From contig JBCKVB010000012.1 in the NCBI GenBank assembly GCA_038924245.1, forward strand, positions 1-31,427: a stretch of DNA of 31,427 bases. The letters are read 5' to 3'. Numbering within the stretch: the stretch's first letter is position 1; each line of letters opens with the position of its first letter. The translations under genes were made by a program, and so were the position numbers. Source of the stretch: SURF-13 sp038924245. Its GTDB lineage: Bacteria > Pseudomonadota > Gammaproteobacteria > SURF-13. Below the pieces are notes generated by a model. That model saw only the letters and a list, made by a program, of their open reading frames with translations, did not search any database and was not told the DNA's origin. Shown here in pieces: positions 22,203 through 29,509 of this stretch.

Positions 22203-22994
22203 TTAAGCCGTGGCCGCCGCTTTTTGCAGCGCGGTTTCTTTTCTCAATATCTCGCCCGCCAGCGCGAGATAGGCGAGCGCGCCGCGCGAGGTTTTATCAT
22301 AAAGCAGGATCGGCACGCCGTGGCTCGGCGCCTCGGCCAGGCGCACGTTGCGCGGGATCACGGTGTGATAAACCTGGTCCGCGAAATGCTGCTCAAGCTG
22401 CGCGGACACCTCGTTCGACAGATTATTGCGCGCGTCAAACATGGTGCGTAAAAGTCCTTCGATGTGCAACGCCGGGTTATGCGTCTCGCGGATTTTTTCA
22501 ATCGTGGCGAGCAGCGCGGTAAGGCCCTCGAGCGCGTAATACTCGCACTGCATGGGAATCATCACCGACTGCGCCGCCACCAGCGCGTTCACGGTGAGCA
22601 TGTTGAGCGCGGGCGGGCAGTCTATAAAAATATAATCGTAGTTGCCGCGCACCGGCCCCAGCGCCAGACGCAGGCGGTGCTCGCGCCACTCCATGTTCAT
22701 CAGCTCCACCTCGGCGGCGGTCAGATCGCTGTTGCTGGGCAACAGGCTCACGCCCGCAGTGGCGGTGGTAACGGTGCATGAGGCAACATCACTGTTGCCG
22801 CACAGCACATCATAAGTGGTGCGTTCGATGTCGTTTTTGTTCACGCCGCAGCCCATGGTGGCGTTGCCCTGCGGATCGAGGTCAATAAGCAGCACACGCT
22901 TCCTGCAGGCGCCAAACGACGCAGCGAGATTCACCGCAGTGGTGGTCTTACCGACTCCGCCCTTTTGGTTGGCCAGGGCAATGATTCTGCTCAT
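22203..22994 (-). CDS. parA: chromosome-partitioning ATPase ParA (Soj)
   Basis: A 263-residue deviant-Walker ATPase that positions ParB-parS complexes on the nucleoid. The P-loop QKGGVGKTT (about residues 10-18) contains the signature lysine, followed by VLLIDLDPQGNATMG, YIFIDCPPALNML and a C-terminal HTVIPRNVRLAEAPSHG stretch typical of chromosomal Soj-type ParA. No N-terminal HTH is present, as in chromosomal rather than P1-type ParA. Six bases separate it from parB and 28 from rsmG. The frame is intact, unlike parB. Confidence 0.97.
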   Translation of the reverse strand: MSRIIALANQKGGVGKTTTAVNLAASFGACRKRVLLIDLDPQGNATMGCGVNKNDIERTTYDVLCGNSDVASCTVTTATAGVSLLPSNSDLTAAEVELMNMEWREHRLRLALGPVRGNYDYIFIDCPPALNMLTVNALVAAQSVMIPMQCEYYALEGLTALLATIEKIRETHNPALHIEGLLRTMFDARNNLSNEVSAQLEQHFADQVYHTVIPRNVRLAEAPSHGVPILLYDKTSRGALAYLALAGEILRKETALQKAAATA

Positions 22995-23022
22995 ATTTAA
23001 AGATGTTCCAGTTTCACGCAGG

Positions 23023-23667
23023 CTAAACCGGTCTTATCCGTACCAGATGGCGCTCAGCTTCAAGGCCGGGGACATGCAGTTTTATTACTTCTATCACTTT
23101 GAATTCCGCAGGAATATCCGCCAGCTCCGGTTCAGGATGCGCACCCTTCATCAGCAGAAATTCACTGTCCTTGTCACACAGGTGCCGCGCGCCGCGCACA
23201 ATCTCGGCCACGCTCCCCAAGGCGCGCGCTATCAGTGTAGCGAATTTCCGCCCGGGCCGGTACTTTTCCACGCGCGCCTGCACTACCTCGACGTTACGCA
23301 GACCCAGTTCGGCTACCGCCTGGCGCACAAAGCGCGTCTTCTTGGCGTTGGCATCGAGCAGGGTGAATTCAACATCAGGCCGCGCGATGGCGAGCGGAAT
23401 GCCGGGCAAGCCCGCGCCGGTGCCGATGTCCAGCACGTCCGCGCCCTTTATATAAGGCAAGATGGCGAGGCTGTCCAGCAGATGGCGCGACACCATCTCC
23501 AGCGGGTCACGCACCGCGGTAAGGTTGTAAACCTTGTTCCATTTGTCGAGCAGTTCGATATAGGCCAGCAGTTTCCGCCGTTGCGCCTGACTTAAACTGT
23601 TTAGCCCCAGCGCCTCCAGGCCTTGACTCAGAATCAGGGAACATTGGGGCAGCGCGCCGGGTTCCAT
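23023..23667 (-). CDS. rsmG: 16S rRNA (guanine527-N7) methyltransferase
   Basis: A 214-residue SAM-dependent enzyme (formerly GidB) that methylates G527 of 16S rRNA; its loss gives low-level streptomycin resistance. YIELLDKWNKVYNLTAVRDP and MVSRHLLDSLAILPYIKG precede the SAM loop VLDIGTGAGLPGIPLAI, then LLDANAKKTRF and the ARALGS segment. The frame and length are normal. It lies 66 bases after mnmG and 28 before parA, the standard arrangement. Confidence 0.97.
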   Translation of the reverse strand: MEPGALPQCSLILSQGLEALGLNSLSQAQRRKLLAYIELLDKWNKVYNLTAVRDPLEMVSRHLLDSLAILPYIKGADVLDIGTGAGLPGIPLAIARPDVEFTLLDANAKKTRFVRQAVAELGLRNVEVVQARVEKYRPGRKFATLIARALGSVAEIVRGARHLCDKDSEFLLMKGAHPEPELADIPAEFKVIEVIKLHVPGLEAERHLVRIRPV

Positions 23668-23733
23668 CAGCCTTGCGCGCTCAAGTTGAGCAGGCGCGGC
23701 ACGCGCAATTCAATCGGGGCGTGAGCGCGGGTA

Positions 23734-25608
23734 TCACGCGCGCCGTTTGTGCAGATACACCAACAATAATGAAATCGCCACCGGCGTGACACCGGAAATA
23801 CGCCCCGCCTGGCCCAGCGTGGCGGGCTTGTGCGCGTTGAGCTTGAACTGCGCCTCTTTGGAGAGTCCGCGCACGTTCGTATAATCGAAATCAAGCGGCA
23901 ATGAGGTTTCCTCATGCCGCCGCGTGCGCGCGATTTCATCCTGCTGACGCTCAATGTAGCCGTGATACTTGGCCTGTATCTCGACCTGCTCCGCGACTTT
24001 TTCATCCACCACCGCCTCGCCCGCACCCGGCAGCGACATCAAGGCGCGATAGTTCACGTCCGGGCGGCGCAACAAATCCGCAAGCGTGGCCTCGCGCGTA
24101 AGTGCCTGGCCGAATACGCGCTCGGCCTCCTGCTGCGGCAGTTTATCAGGGCGCAGCCAGGTCGCGCGCAGGCGTTGCTGTTCTCGTTCAATCGCTTCGC
24201 GCTTGGCTTCAAACACGCGCCAGCGCGCATCGTCCACCACGCCCAACTCACGGCCTTGAGGCGTGAGGCGCAAATCAGCATTGTCCTCGCGCAGCAGCAA
24301 GCGATACTCCGCGCGGCTGGTAAACATGCGATACGGTTCCGTTGTGCCGCGCGTAATCAAATCATCAATCAACACGCCCATGTAAGCCTCGTCGCGGCGC
24401 GGGCACCACGGCGCTTTATCCCGCGCGCGCAACGCGGCGTTGATGCCCGCGACAATGCCCTGCGCCGCGGCTTCTTCGTAGCCCGTGGTGCCGTTGATCT
24501 GACCCGCGAAAAACAGATTTTTAATGATCTTGGTTTCGAGCGACGGCTGCAAATCGCGCGGATCAAAATAATCATATTCAATCGCGTAACCCGGTCGGGT
24601 GAGGTGCGCGTTCTCAAAGCCCTTGATGGAGCGCACCAATTCAATCTGCACATCGAAGGGCAGGCTGGTCGAAATGCCGTTGGGATACACTTCGTGCGTG
24701 GTCAAACCCTCCGGCTCGACGAAAATCTGGTGTGATGTTTTATCGGCGAAGCGCACGATCTTGTCTTCAATGGACGGGCAGTAACGCGGCCCCACGCCTT
24801 CAATCACGCCGGTGTACATGGGCGAGCGGTCGAGACCGCCGCGAACAATCTCGTGCGTGTGCTCGTTGGTGTGCGTGATGTGGCACGGCACCTGGCGCGG
24901 ATGCTCTTCCACGCGCCCCATGAAGGAAAATACCGGCACAGGCTCATCGCCCGGCTGTGGCGCGAGCTGCGAGTAATCTATGGTGCGCCCGTCTATGCGC
25001 GGCGGCGTGCCGGTTTTCAAGCGCCCCACGCGAAACGGCAGTTCGCGCATGCGACTCGCCAGCGCATTCGCGGGCGGATCGCCCGCGCGACCGCCTTGAT
25101 AATTGGACAGCCCGACATGAATTCGCCCGGCGAGAAACGTGCCCACCGTCATCACCACACACTGCGCCTGAAAGCGCACGCCCATTTGCGTAACCACGCC
25201 CGTCACGCGCTCGCCTTCGATGATTAAATCTTCCACCGGCTGTTGAAAGATGGAAAGATTGGCCTGCGTCTCCAGCGCGTGGCGCACCGCCTGCCGGTAC
25301 AGCACGCGATCCGCCTGCGCGCGCGTGGCGCGCACCGCCGGACCCTTGCTCGCGTTCAAAATACGAAACTGTATGCCCGCCTGATCCGCCGCGTGCGCCA
25401 TCAGTCCGCCGAGCGCATCAATTTCCTTGACCAGATGCCCCTTGCCGATGCCGCCGATGGACGGATTGCAGCTCATCTGCCCCAGCGTCTCGATGCTTTG
25501 CGTGAGCAACAGCGTGCGCGCACCCATGCGCGCAGCCGCAAGCGCCGCCTCGGTGCCCGCGTGCCCGCCGCCGACTACGATCACATCAAATTTGTCTTGA
25601 TATCGCAT
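23734..25608 (-). CDS. mnmG: tRNA uridine-34 carboxymethylaminomethyl modification enzyme
   Basis: A 624-residue FAD protein (formerly GidA) that, with MnmE, makes cmnm5U34 in tRNAs. The Rossmann motif VVGGGHAGTEAALAAARMG is at residues 11-29, with MSCNPSIGGIGKGHLVKEIDALGG, the GTFLAGRIHVG strand and PPRIDGRTIDYS in family order. The C-terminal helical domain ends at NLGRISGVTP-type sequence (here GRISGVTPVAISLLLVYLHK). The ATG at 25608 gives the canonical N-terminus. About 45 codons of its 5' end exist in a second, decayed copy at 26155-26294, with hicBA between. No DnaA boxes were seen in the 88 bases upstream. Confidence 0.98.
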   Translation of the reverse strand: MRYQDKFDVIVVGGGHAGTEAALAAARMGARTLLLTQSIETLGQMSCNPSIGGIGKGHLVKEIDALGGLMAHAADQAGIQFRILNASKGPAVRATRAQADRVLYRQAVRHALETQANLSIFQQPVEDLIIEGERVTGVVTQMGVRFQAQCVVMTVGTFLAGRIHVGLSNYQGGRAGDPPANALASRMRELPFRVGRLKTGTPPRIDGRTIDYSQLAPQPGDEPVPVFSFMGRVEEHPRQVPCHITHTNEHTHEIVRGGLDRSPMYTGVIEGVGPRYCPSIEDKIVRFADKTSHQIFVEPEGLTTHEVYPNGISTSLPFDVQIELVRSIKGFENAHLTRPGYAIEYDYFDPRDLQPSLETKIIKNLFFAGQINGTTGYEEAAAQGIVAGINAALRARDKAPWCPRRDEAYMGVLIDDLITRGTTEPYRMFTSRAEYRLLLREDNADLRLTPQGRELGVVDDARWRVFEAKREAIEREQQRLRATWLRPDKLPQQEAERVFGQALTREATLADLLRRPDVNYRALMSLPGAGEAVVDEKVAEQVEIQAKYHGYIERQQDEIARTRRHEETSLPLDFDYTNVRGLSKEAQFKLNAHKPATLGQAGRISGVTPVAISLLLVYLHKRRA

Positions 25609-25696
25609 ACAGCAACTTACACCTTAAAAACACCATTTACCGTGTTTATGATAATATAAAAAGCTCAAACCATTAACTGCTCGCAAAGGCCTGCTT

Positions 25697-25912
25697 ATGA
25701 CCAGGGAATTCGACGTAATTGTTGAACGCGACAGCGAAGGCTACTATGTCGCATCCGTCCCTGCGCTCCCCGGCTGCCACACTCAAGCCAAATCTCTCGA
25801 TGATTTAATGGAGCGCATTAAGGAAGCTATCGAGCTTTGCCTCGATACCGAGGGAGAAAGCACCGAAAACCTCCGCTTCGTCGGCATTCAGCGCATCACC
25901 ATCGCCGCTTAG
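25697..25912 (+). CDS. hicB: short HicB-type antitoxin
   Basis: A 71-residue HicB with only the RNase H-like fold: FDVIVERDSEGYYVASVPALPGCHTQAKSLDDLMERIKEAIELCL. There is no C-terminal DNA-binding domain, unlike the HicB at 8625. AAAGG precedes the ATG by about seven bases. The stop is directly followed by the hicA ATG. The 88-base, AT-rich gap before it is shared with the divergent mnmG and should hold both promoters, though I could not assign boxes with confidence. The antitoxin-first order is the alternative HicBA arrangement. Confidence 0.9.
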   Translation: MTREFDVIVERDSEGYYVASVPALPGCHTQAKSLDDLMERIKEAIELCLDTEGESTENLRFVGIQRITIAA

Positions 25913-26131
25913 ATGCCGCTCCGCCTGACGGGCAAGCAACTGCTCGCGGCTTTATCCAGTGCCGGATTCACGATTGCTCGCATCAAAGGTAGCCACCACA
26001 TCCTGCGCCACCCCGATGGCCGCTCCACCGTCGTTCCCGTTCATGCCGGCGAAACTATCGGCCCCGGTCTTCTCGCAAAAGTGCTCCGCGATTGCGACTT
26101 AACTCGCGACGACTTGCAACAACTCTTATAA
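25913..26131 (+). CDS. hicA: HicA-type mRNA interferase toxin
   Basis: A 72-residue toxin of the HicA/YcfA family. LTGKQLLAALSSAGF, KGSHHILRHPDGRSTVVPVHAGETIGPGLLAKVLRDCDLTRDDL is the full family pattern, with the catalytic histidine in GSHH (H28 or H29). The ATG follows the hicB stop without a gap, so it depends on reinitiation. It has no close similarity to the HicA at 8417, and thus the two hic loci were acquired separately. It is followed by the decayed mnmG copy. Confidence 0.92.
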   Translation: MPLRLTGKQLLAALSSAGFTIARIKGSHHILRHPDGRSTVVPVHAGETIGPGLLAKVLRDCDLTRDDLQQLL

Positions 26132-26154
26132 GCCGGGTCACTCCATCGTAAGTA

Positions 26155-26294
26155 TGCAGCTCGTCTCTACCCCAGCGTCTCGATGCTTTGCGTCAAGAGC
26201 AGCGCGCGCGCAGCCGCAAGCGCCGCCTCGGTGCCCGCGTGCCCGCGTGCCCGCCACCGACTACTATCACGTCAAATTTATCTTGATACATCAT
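26155..26294 (-). pseudogene. decayed duplicate of the mnmG 5' end
   Basis: Read on the minus strand from ATG 26294 it gives MMYQDKFDVIVVGGGHAGT, the MnmG N-terminus, and the DNA parallels 25467-25608 throughout. Differences are scattered substitutions, a 12-base deletion and an 8-base tandem duplication of GTGCCCGC that shifts the frame. Similarity stops at the start codon on one side and near TGCAGCTC (26155) on the other. It has no function as a protein. The copy is in the same orientation as mnmG, so hicBA is bracketed by direct repeats of about 140 bases. Confidence 0.85.
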
Positions 26295-26308
26295 CTCAAT
26301 ACCGGAAT

Positions 26309-26578
26309 CTAATTTTTGTAAATATCGCTATGGTGTCCAATGGCAATAACCAGAACCGTCAATACCTTGTCCTCGATACGGCAAAGTAAACGATAATCGC
26401 CTGCACGGTAACGCCACAGACCGGATTTGTCACCATGTAAGGCCTTGCCCAGGCGGCGTGGATTATCGCCGGTGGCGATGCGCTCACGCAGATAACGCGT
26501 AATACGGGCCTGCGCCGGGCGATCGAACCGCTTCAGATCATCCAGCGCGGCGCTGTCGAACTCAACTTTCAAGACCAA
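26309..26578 (-). CDS. RelE/ParE-superfamily toxin
   Basis: An 89-residue toxin. KVEFDSAALDDLKRFDRPAQARITRYLRERI is the helical N-terminal half, followed by GKALHGDKSGLWRYRAGDYRLLCRIEDKVLTVLVIAIGHHSDIYKN, the strand-rich RelE core with the WRYRAGDYRLL motif and a terminal HHxDIY. RelE enzymes cleave mRNA in the ribosomal A site; family assignment alone does not separate that from ParE gyrase poisons, but the YR-rich core favours RelE. The start is TTG at 26578, inside the antitoxin's last codons (17-base overlap), so translation is coupled. Confidence 0.85.
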   Translation of the reverse strand: MVLKVEFDSAALDDLKRFDRPAQARITRYLRERIATGDNPRRLGKALHGDKSGLWRYRAGDYRLLCRIEDKVLTVLVIAIGHHSDIYKN

Positions 26579-26933
26579 GTTGGCGTTCGACTTCTTCTAG
26601 AGAAAGACGGGGATTATTTTTTTCCAGGCGCGCCAGGGCGAGCAGATAATCCTCCTCGTCCTGTAAAAATTCGAGGATGGCCTGGCCCAGGTTCAGAACA
26701 ATGTTCCGGGCGCTGTTTTCATAGACAACGGCATCAAACAGCACGCTGGCGCGCGCTTCCTCGGCGAACATCTCGATTACCTTGGGTACCTCCAGCGTGG
26801 TCTGCAGCACAGCGGCGATCTTCTGCGCCGCCCTGTGCACGCTCGGCACGCCGCCGTAGGCGCGGCTGGGCTGGCGCACGTCATAAGATGTACGCCTTGA
26901 ATCAACCGTTTTCGTCTGCTGTAATGTTGCCAT
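26562..26933 (-). CDS. chimeric antitoxin: GAF/diguanylate-cyclase N-terminal fragment joined to a RelB C-terminus
   Basis: A 123-residue protein from ATG 26933. Residues about 1-83 (ending ENSARNIVLNLG) include AAVLQTTLEVPKVIEMFAEEARASVLFDAVVYEN, which resembles the N-terminal sensor region of GAF-GGDEF proteins and not any antitoxin known to me. Residues about 84-123 (QAILEFLQDEEDYLLALARLEKN, RLSLEEVERQLGL) match the last part of a RelB ribbon-helix-helix plus its toxin-binding tail. The normal RelB N-terminus, including the DNA-contacting strand, is missing in this and the other frames. A TTG start at 26987 is possible but would add non-conserved residues. The protein may still neutralise the adjacent RelE, but it should have lost its usual DNA binding. 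The domain origins are recalled, not searched. Confidence 0.65.
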   Translation of the reverse strand: MATLQQTKTVDSRRTSYDVRQPSRAYGGVPSVHRAAQKIAAVLQTTLEVPKVIEMFAEEARASVLFDAVVYENSARNIVLNLGQAILEFLQDEEDYLLALARLEKNNPRLSLEEVERQLGLES

Positions 26934-27173
26934 TATGCTGGGCGCGCTAAATAACCTCGCCGGAAATATGGGCCAAAACTGTGCCAACTCTTATGCATTT
27001 ATATTTCGTTATAAAACAAGCATCTACATGAGTCAAGGATGACTTTGCCAAATATTTGACCAAGCAAGCATCGCCCATTGCCAGCCGGCGGACATTTTAT
27101 GCCGTCTGCGTGATAGTACGCCGAGGCCGGCTGTAGCACTAGCGCAAGGAGGGTGAGCGGGGAACATAGGTGC

Positions 27174-27202
27174 TTGATAGTGTCCTCTGAACATGTTAAA
27201 TT
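27174..27202 (+). promoter_or_regulatory. sigma70 promoter (extended -10) of the small lipoprotein gene; 26988-27173 spacer
   Basis: TTGATA (27174-27179), a 17-base spacer and TAAATT (27197-27202), with TG at 27194-27195 giving an extended -10. Transcription should start near 27209, leaving a leader of about 37 bases. The remaining spacer from 26988 holds AT-rich sequence and short imperfect hairpins, with no gene that I can support. Confidence 0.65.
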
Positions 27203-27245
27203 TTTTCGGCGTCATGTCTTCCTAAACCACACAAGGGGTAATGCA

Positions 27246-27413
27246 ATGAGCAAAAAAGTCTTAATGTTGTTGAGCGCAATGCTGTTCGCCGTCGGCCTGG
27301 CCGCGTGCGAAAAGAAAGAAGCCGCCGCGCCAGCCGACGACGAGGGCGGCCAAAGCATGCAGCAGCCCGCTGAAGGCGGCGATGCCGCGCCTGAGGAACC
27401 GAAGCAGGAATAG
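27246..27413 (+). CDS. small lipoprotein of unknown function
   Basis: A 55-residue precursor. MSKKVLMLLSAMLFAVGLAAC is a lipoprotein signal peptide with lipobox L-A-A-C (C21). The mature peptide is only about 35 residues, acidic and low in complexity (CEKKEAAAPADDEGG... ending EEPKQE), with Glu in the +2 position, so outer-membrane sorting is expected. AAGGGG eight bases before the ATG sets the start; a longer reading to 27153 has no signal peptide. It has its own promoter and a strong terminator, so it is a single-gene unit. I do not recognise the family; similar small, acidic lipoproteins are common and poorly conserved. Confidence 0.75.
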   Translation: MSKKVLMLLSAMLFAVGLAACEKKEAAAPADDEGGQSMQQPAEGGDAAPEEPKQE

Positions 27414-27421
27414 TCTCGTTA

Positions 27422-27456
27422 CAGAGGCTGGCAGCGTTGCCAGCCTCTGATTTTTC
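27422..27456 (+). terminator. rho-independent terminator after the small lipoprotein gene
   Basis: CAGAGGCTGGCA (27422-27433), tetraloop GCGT, and TGCCAGCCTCTG (27438-27449) form a perfect 12-bp stem followed by ATTTTTC. It begins nine bases after the stop. It is the clearest terminator in the window. Confidence 0.92.
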
Positions 27457-27546
27457 TGATTTAGCCCCAAACGCCAAGCGCGCTTGGGGCCCTGATTTCA
27501 CGTCGCCAGCACGCATCTTACCGGAGCGCACTCACAAATAGTTTGT

Positions 27547-28056
27547 ATGGCCTACAGTCCGCCCGATGATGCCGCACTGAGCCGCATCGCTCAAAGGCTG
27601 GGCGGCGCCCTTAAAAAGCACGCTGTCATGCTCGCCACCGCCGAATCCTGCACCGGCGGCTACGCGGCGCAAATCATGACCTCGATCCCCGGCAGCTCGG
27701 AGTGGTTCGAGCGCGGCTTTGTCACCTATACCAATCTCGCCAAACACGAAATGCTGGGCGTGCCTGCGGTCACGCTTGAAACACACGGCGCGGTGAGCGA
27801 GCAAACCGTGCGCGCGATGGCCGCGGGCGTGCTCCAACACAGTCACGCGCAAGTGAGCCTTGCCGTGAGCGGCATCGCCGGACCCTCCGGCGGCACCAGG
27901 CAAAAACCGCTGGGCACGGTATGTCTCGCCTGGGCCGGCAAGGGGCGGGAAGCACAAAGCCGCACCGAGCATTTTACCGGTGACCGCGAGGCGGTGCGCC
28001 GCGCCGCGGTACTCGCCGCCTTGCAGGGCATGCTGGATTTTCTGGCCGCCAAATGA
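27547..28056 (+). CDS. pncC: nicotinamide-nucleotide amidohydrolase (CinA C-terminal domain)
   Basis: A 169-residue stand-alone CinA-C domain that deamidates NMN to nicotinate mononucleotide, feeding NAD salvage. ATAESCTGGYAAQIMTSIPGSS carries the catalytic serine (S34), and FVTYTNLAKHEMLGV, VSLAVSGIAGPSGGT and KPLGTVCLAWA follow in family order. Length matches YgaD-type proteins without the N-terminal COG1058 domain. Its stop overlaps the thpR start as ATGA. In many gammaproteobacteria pncC lies upstream of recA; recA is absent here. Confidence 0.95.
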   Translation: MAYSPPDDAALSRIAQRLGGALKKHAVMLATAESCTGGYAAQIMTSIPGSSEWFERGFVTYTNLAKHEMLGVPAVTLETHGAVSEQTVRAMAAGVLQHSHAQVSLAVSGIAGPSGGTRQKPLGTVCLAWAGKGREAQSRTEHFTGDREAVRRAAVLAALQGMLDFLAAK

Positions 28057-28577
28057 ATGAAAGGCCCGCCACGCAACGTCTGTTTTTCGCCCTGCTGCCG
28101 GATGCGGCGCTGCATGAACGGCTGGTCAAGTTACGCGGCGAACTGGCCCTAAACGGCGCAGCGGTCACGTCCGATAATCTGCATCTCACCTTGCTGTTTC
28201 TCGGCGGCATGGATGCCAAGACGCGGCTTGACATCGAACGCGCTTGTGACGGCGTGCAAGCCGCCGCCTTTACCCTCACGCTGGATCAGATCGGCTATTG
28301 GCCCAAGCCGCGCATCGTGTGGATGGGGTCAACGGCGACTCCGGCGGCGCTGAGCGAGCTGGTCGCGCAGCTTAACGCTATCGCCGCACGCTCCGGCTAC
28401 ACCGTGGACACACGCCCTTACGCGCCGCATATCACCCTGGCGCGCAAGGCGCGCGCCTTGGAGGGGGCGCGCATTACGCCGCTCCAGTGGGAGGCGCGCG
28501 GCTTTTCTCTCATGGAATCGCAATCCACGCCGCAGGGTGTGCGCTACGTCGAATTACGGCGCTGGAATTTGCAGTGA
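28053..28577 (+). CDS. thpR: RNA 2',3'-cyclic phosphodiesterase (LigT/2H family)
   Basis: A 174-residue 2H phosphoesterase. The two catalytic HxTL motifs are HLTL at residues 44-47 and HITL at 126-129. RLFFALLPD and LFLGG flank the first and ARKAR the second. The enzyme opens 2',3'-cyclic phosphates and can join tRNA halves in vitro; its cellular substrate is uncertain. Start ATG at 28053 overlaps the pncC stop by four bases. Convergent with the sulfurtransferase, three bases apart, with no terminator visible between them. Confidence 0.92.
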   Translation: MNERPATQRLFFALLPDAALHERLVKLRGELALNGAAVTSDNLHLTLLFLGGMDAKTRLDIERACDGVQAAAFTLTLDQIGYWPKPRIVWMGSTATPAALSELVAQLNAIAARSGYTVDTRPYAPHITLARKARALEGARITPLQWEARGFSLMESQSTPQGVRYVELRRWNLQ

Positions 28578-28580
28578 GCG

Positions 28581-29390
28581 TTACTCAACCGGCGCATCAG
28601 GGTCGTTGCCCCACTCCGACCACGCGCCAGGATAGCCCTTGACGCGCGGGTAGCCGAGCGCCTTGAGCACGATATAGGTGTGCGAGGAGCGGTGATGGGT
28701 CTGGCAATAAGTAATGACCTCTTTGTCCGGCGTAACGCCCAAGGCCGCCAGCTGCGTGCGTAGCGCCGCCTCCGGCTTCAGGCGCGTCTGATTTTGCGCG
28801 TCTACCGCCAGCGTCCAGTCCATGTTCACCGCGCCGGGGATGTGCCCGCCGCGCGCCGCGCGTTTATCCACGCCGCGGTATTCGCCCGGCGTGCGCGCAT
28901 CAAGCAGCGCCACCCTGGGGTCGTTGAGATGCGCGAGGATATAGCCTTTGTCCGCCTTCGCGCCTGCGTTGAGTTGTCCCACATGATAGCCGCTGGCTTT
29001 GGGCGCGGCAGGCTCACTGCTTAGCGGGCGCTGCTCCGCCGCCCAGGCACCCAGGCCGCCGTTCAACAGCGAAAAATTCTGATGGCCGATCACATCCAGC
29101 GTCCACAACAGACGGCACGCCTTGCCGCCGCCCTCGTCATCATAGGCGACTACGTGATGCTCAGGCGTGAGCCCCAGGTCCGACAGCGCCCTGGCTGTGT
29201 GCGCGGCATCGGGCAGCAAACCCATCACCGGCGGCCTGGCGGTAATAATCCGCGCGTATTCCAGGTGTACCGCGCCGGGGATATGGCCGCGCCCATACAC
29301 CTCTGGCTTGCATAAATCCACAACCAGAATCCCCGCGCTGCCCAGATGCTTTTCCAGTTCGGCGGGCTCGACTATCAACGGTAATGACAT
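28581..29390 (-). CDS. two-domain sulfurtransferase (rhodanese family)
   Basis: A 269-residue tandem rhodanese. The N-terminal domain (about 1-125) lacks the active cysteine, having AYDDEGGGKACR at that point, as usual for the structural half. The C-terminal domain (about 145-265) has the active-site loop CQTHHRS with C229, after EVITY. LLDARTPGEYRGVD and GGHIPGAVNMDW are conserved CH2A-type segments. It moves sulfane sulfur from thiosulfate or another donor to an acceptor such as cyanide or a thiol; the donor cannot be read from sequence. It could connect to the sulfur operon at 1691-4082 but is not near it. Confidence 0.9.
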   Translation of the reverse strand: MSLPLIVEPAELEKHLGSAGILVVDLCKPEVYGRGHIPGAVHLEYARIITARPPVMGLLPDAAHTARALSDLGLTPEHHVVAYDDEGGGKACRLLWTLDVIGHQNFSLLNGGLGAWAAEQRPLSSEPAAPKASGYHVGQLNAGAKADKGYILAHLNDPRVALLDARTPGEYRGVDKRAARGGHIPGAVNMDWTLAVDAQNQTRLKPEAALRTQLAALGVTPDKEVITYCQTHHRSSHTYIVLKALGYPRVKGYPGAWSEWGNDPDAPVE

Positions 29391-29509
29391 GAAACGGCTC
29401 CTAGTTTTTGCAGCATAAAGCTTACCTGTTTCGGGCTTACATTGAAACAGCGCTATTCATGCCTGTTAAGTTATAATTTTCCCGGTAACACAACAGGAGC
29501 AACACCACG

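Noticed and set aside
23011..23018. GTTTCACG next to parA, matching half of the parS consensus
   Set aside because: The other half is absent, so it is not a credible ParB loading site. No full parS was recognised in the window.
25609..25696. Possible oriC upstream of mnmG
   Set aside because: No DnaA boxes or repeat cluster were seen in the 88 bases, and hicBA has been inserted there.
26183..26389. Plus-strand open frame across the decayed mnmG copy
   Set aside because: It is the antisense reading of a recognisable mnmG duplicate and runs into the relE 3' end; there is no domain or ribosome site.
27464..27490. Second hairpin (GCCCCAA/TTGGGGC) after the lipoprotein terminator
   Set aside because: A seven-base stem with a long loop and no T-run. 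The strong terminator just upstream already explains transcript ending.
29443..29477. Heat-shock (sigma32) promoter upstream of htpG
   Set aside because: A TTGAAA is present at 29443-29448, but no CCCCAT-like -10 lies at the required spacing.
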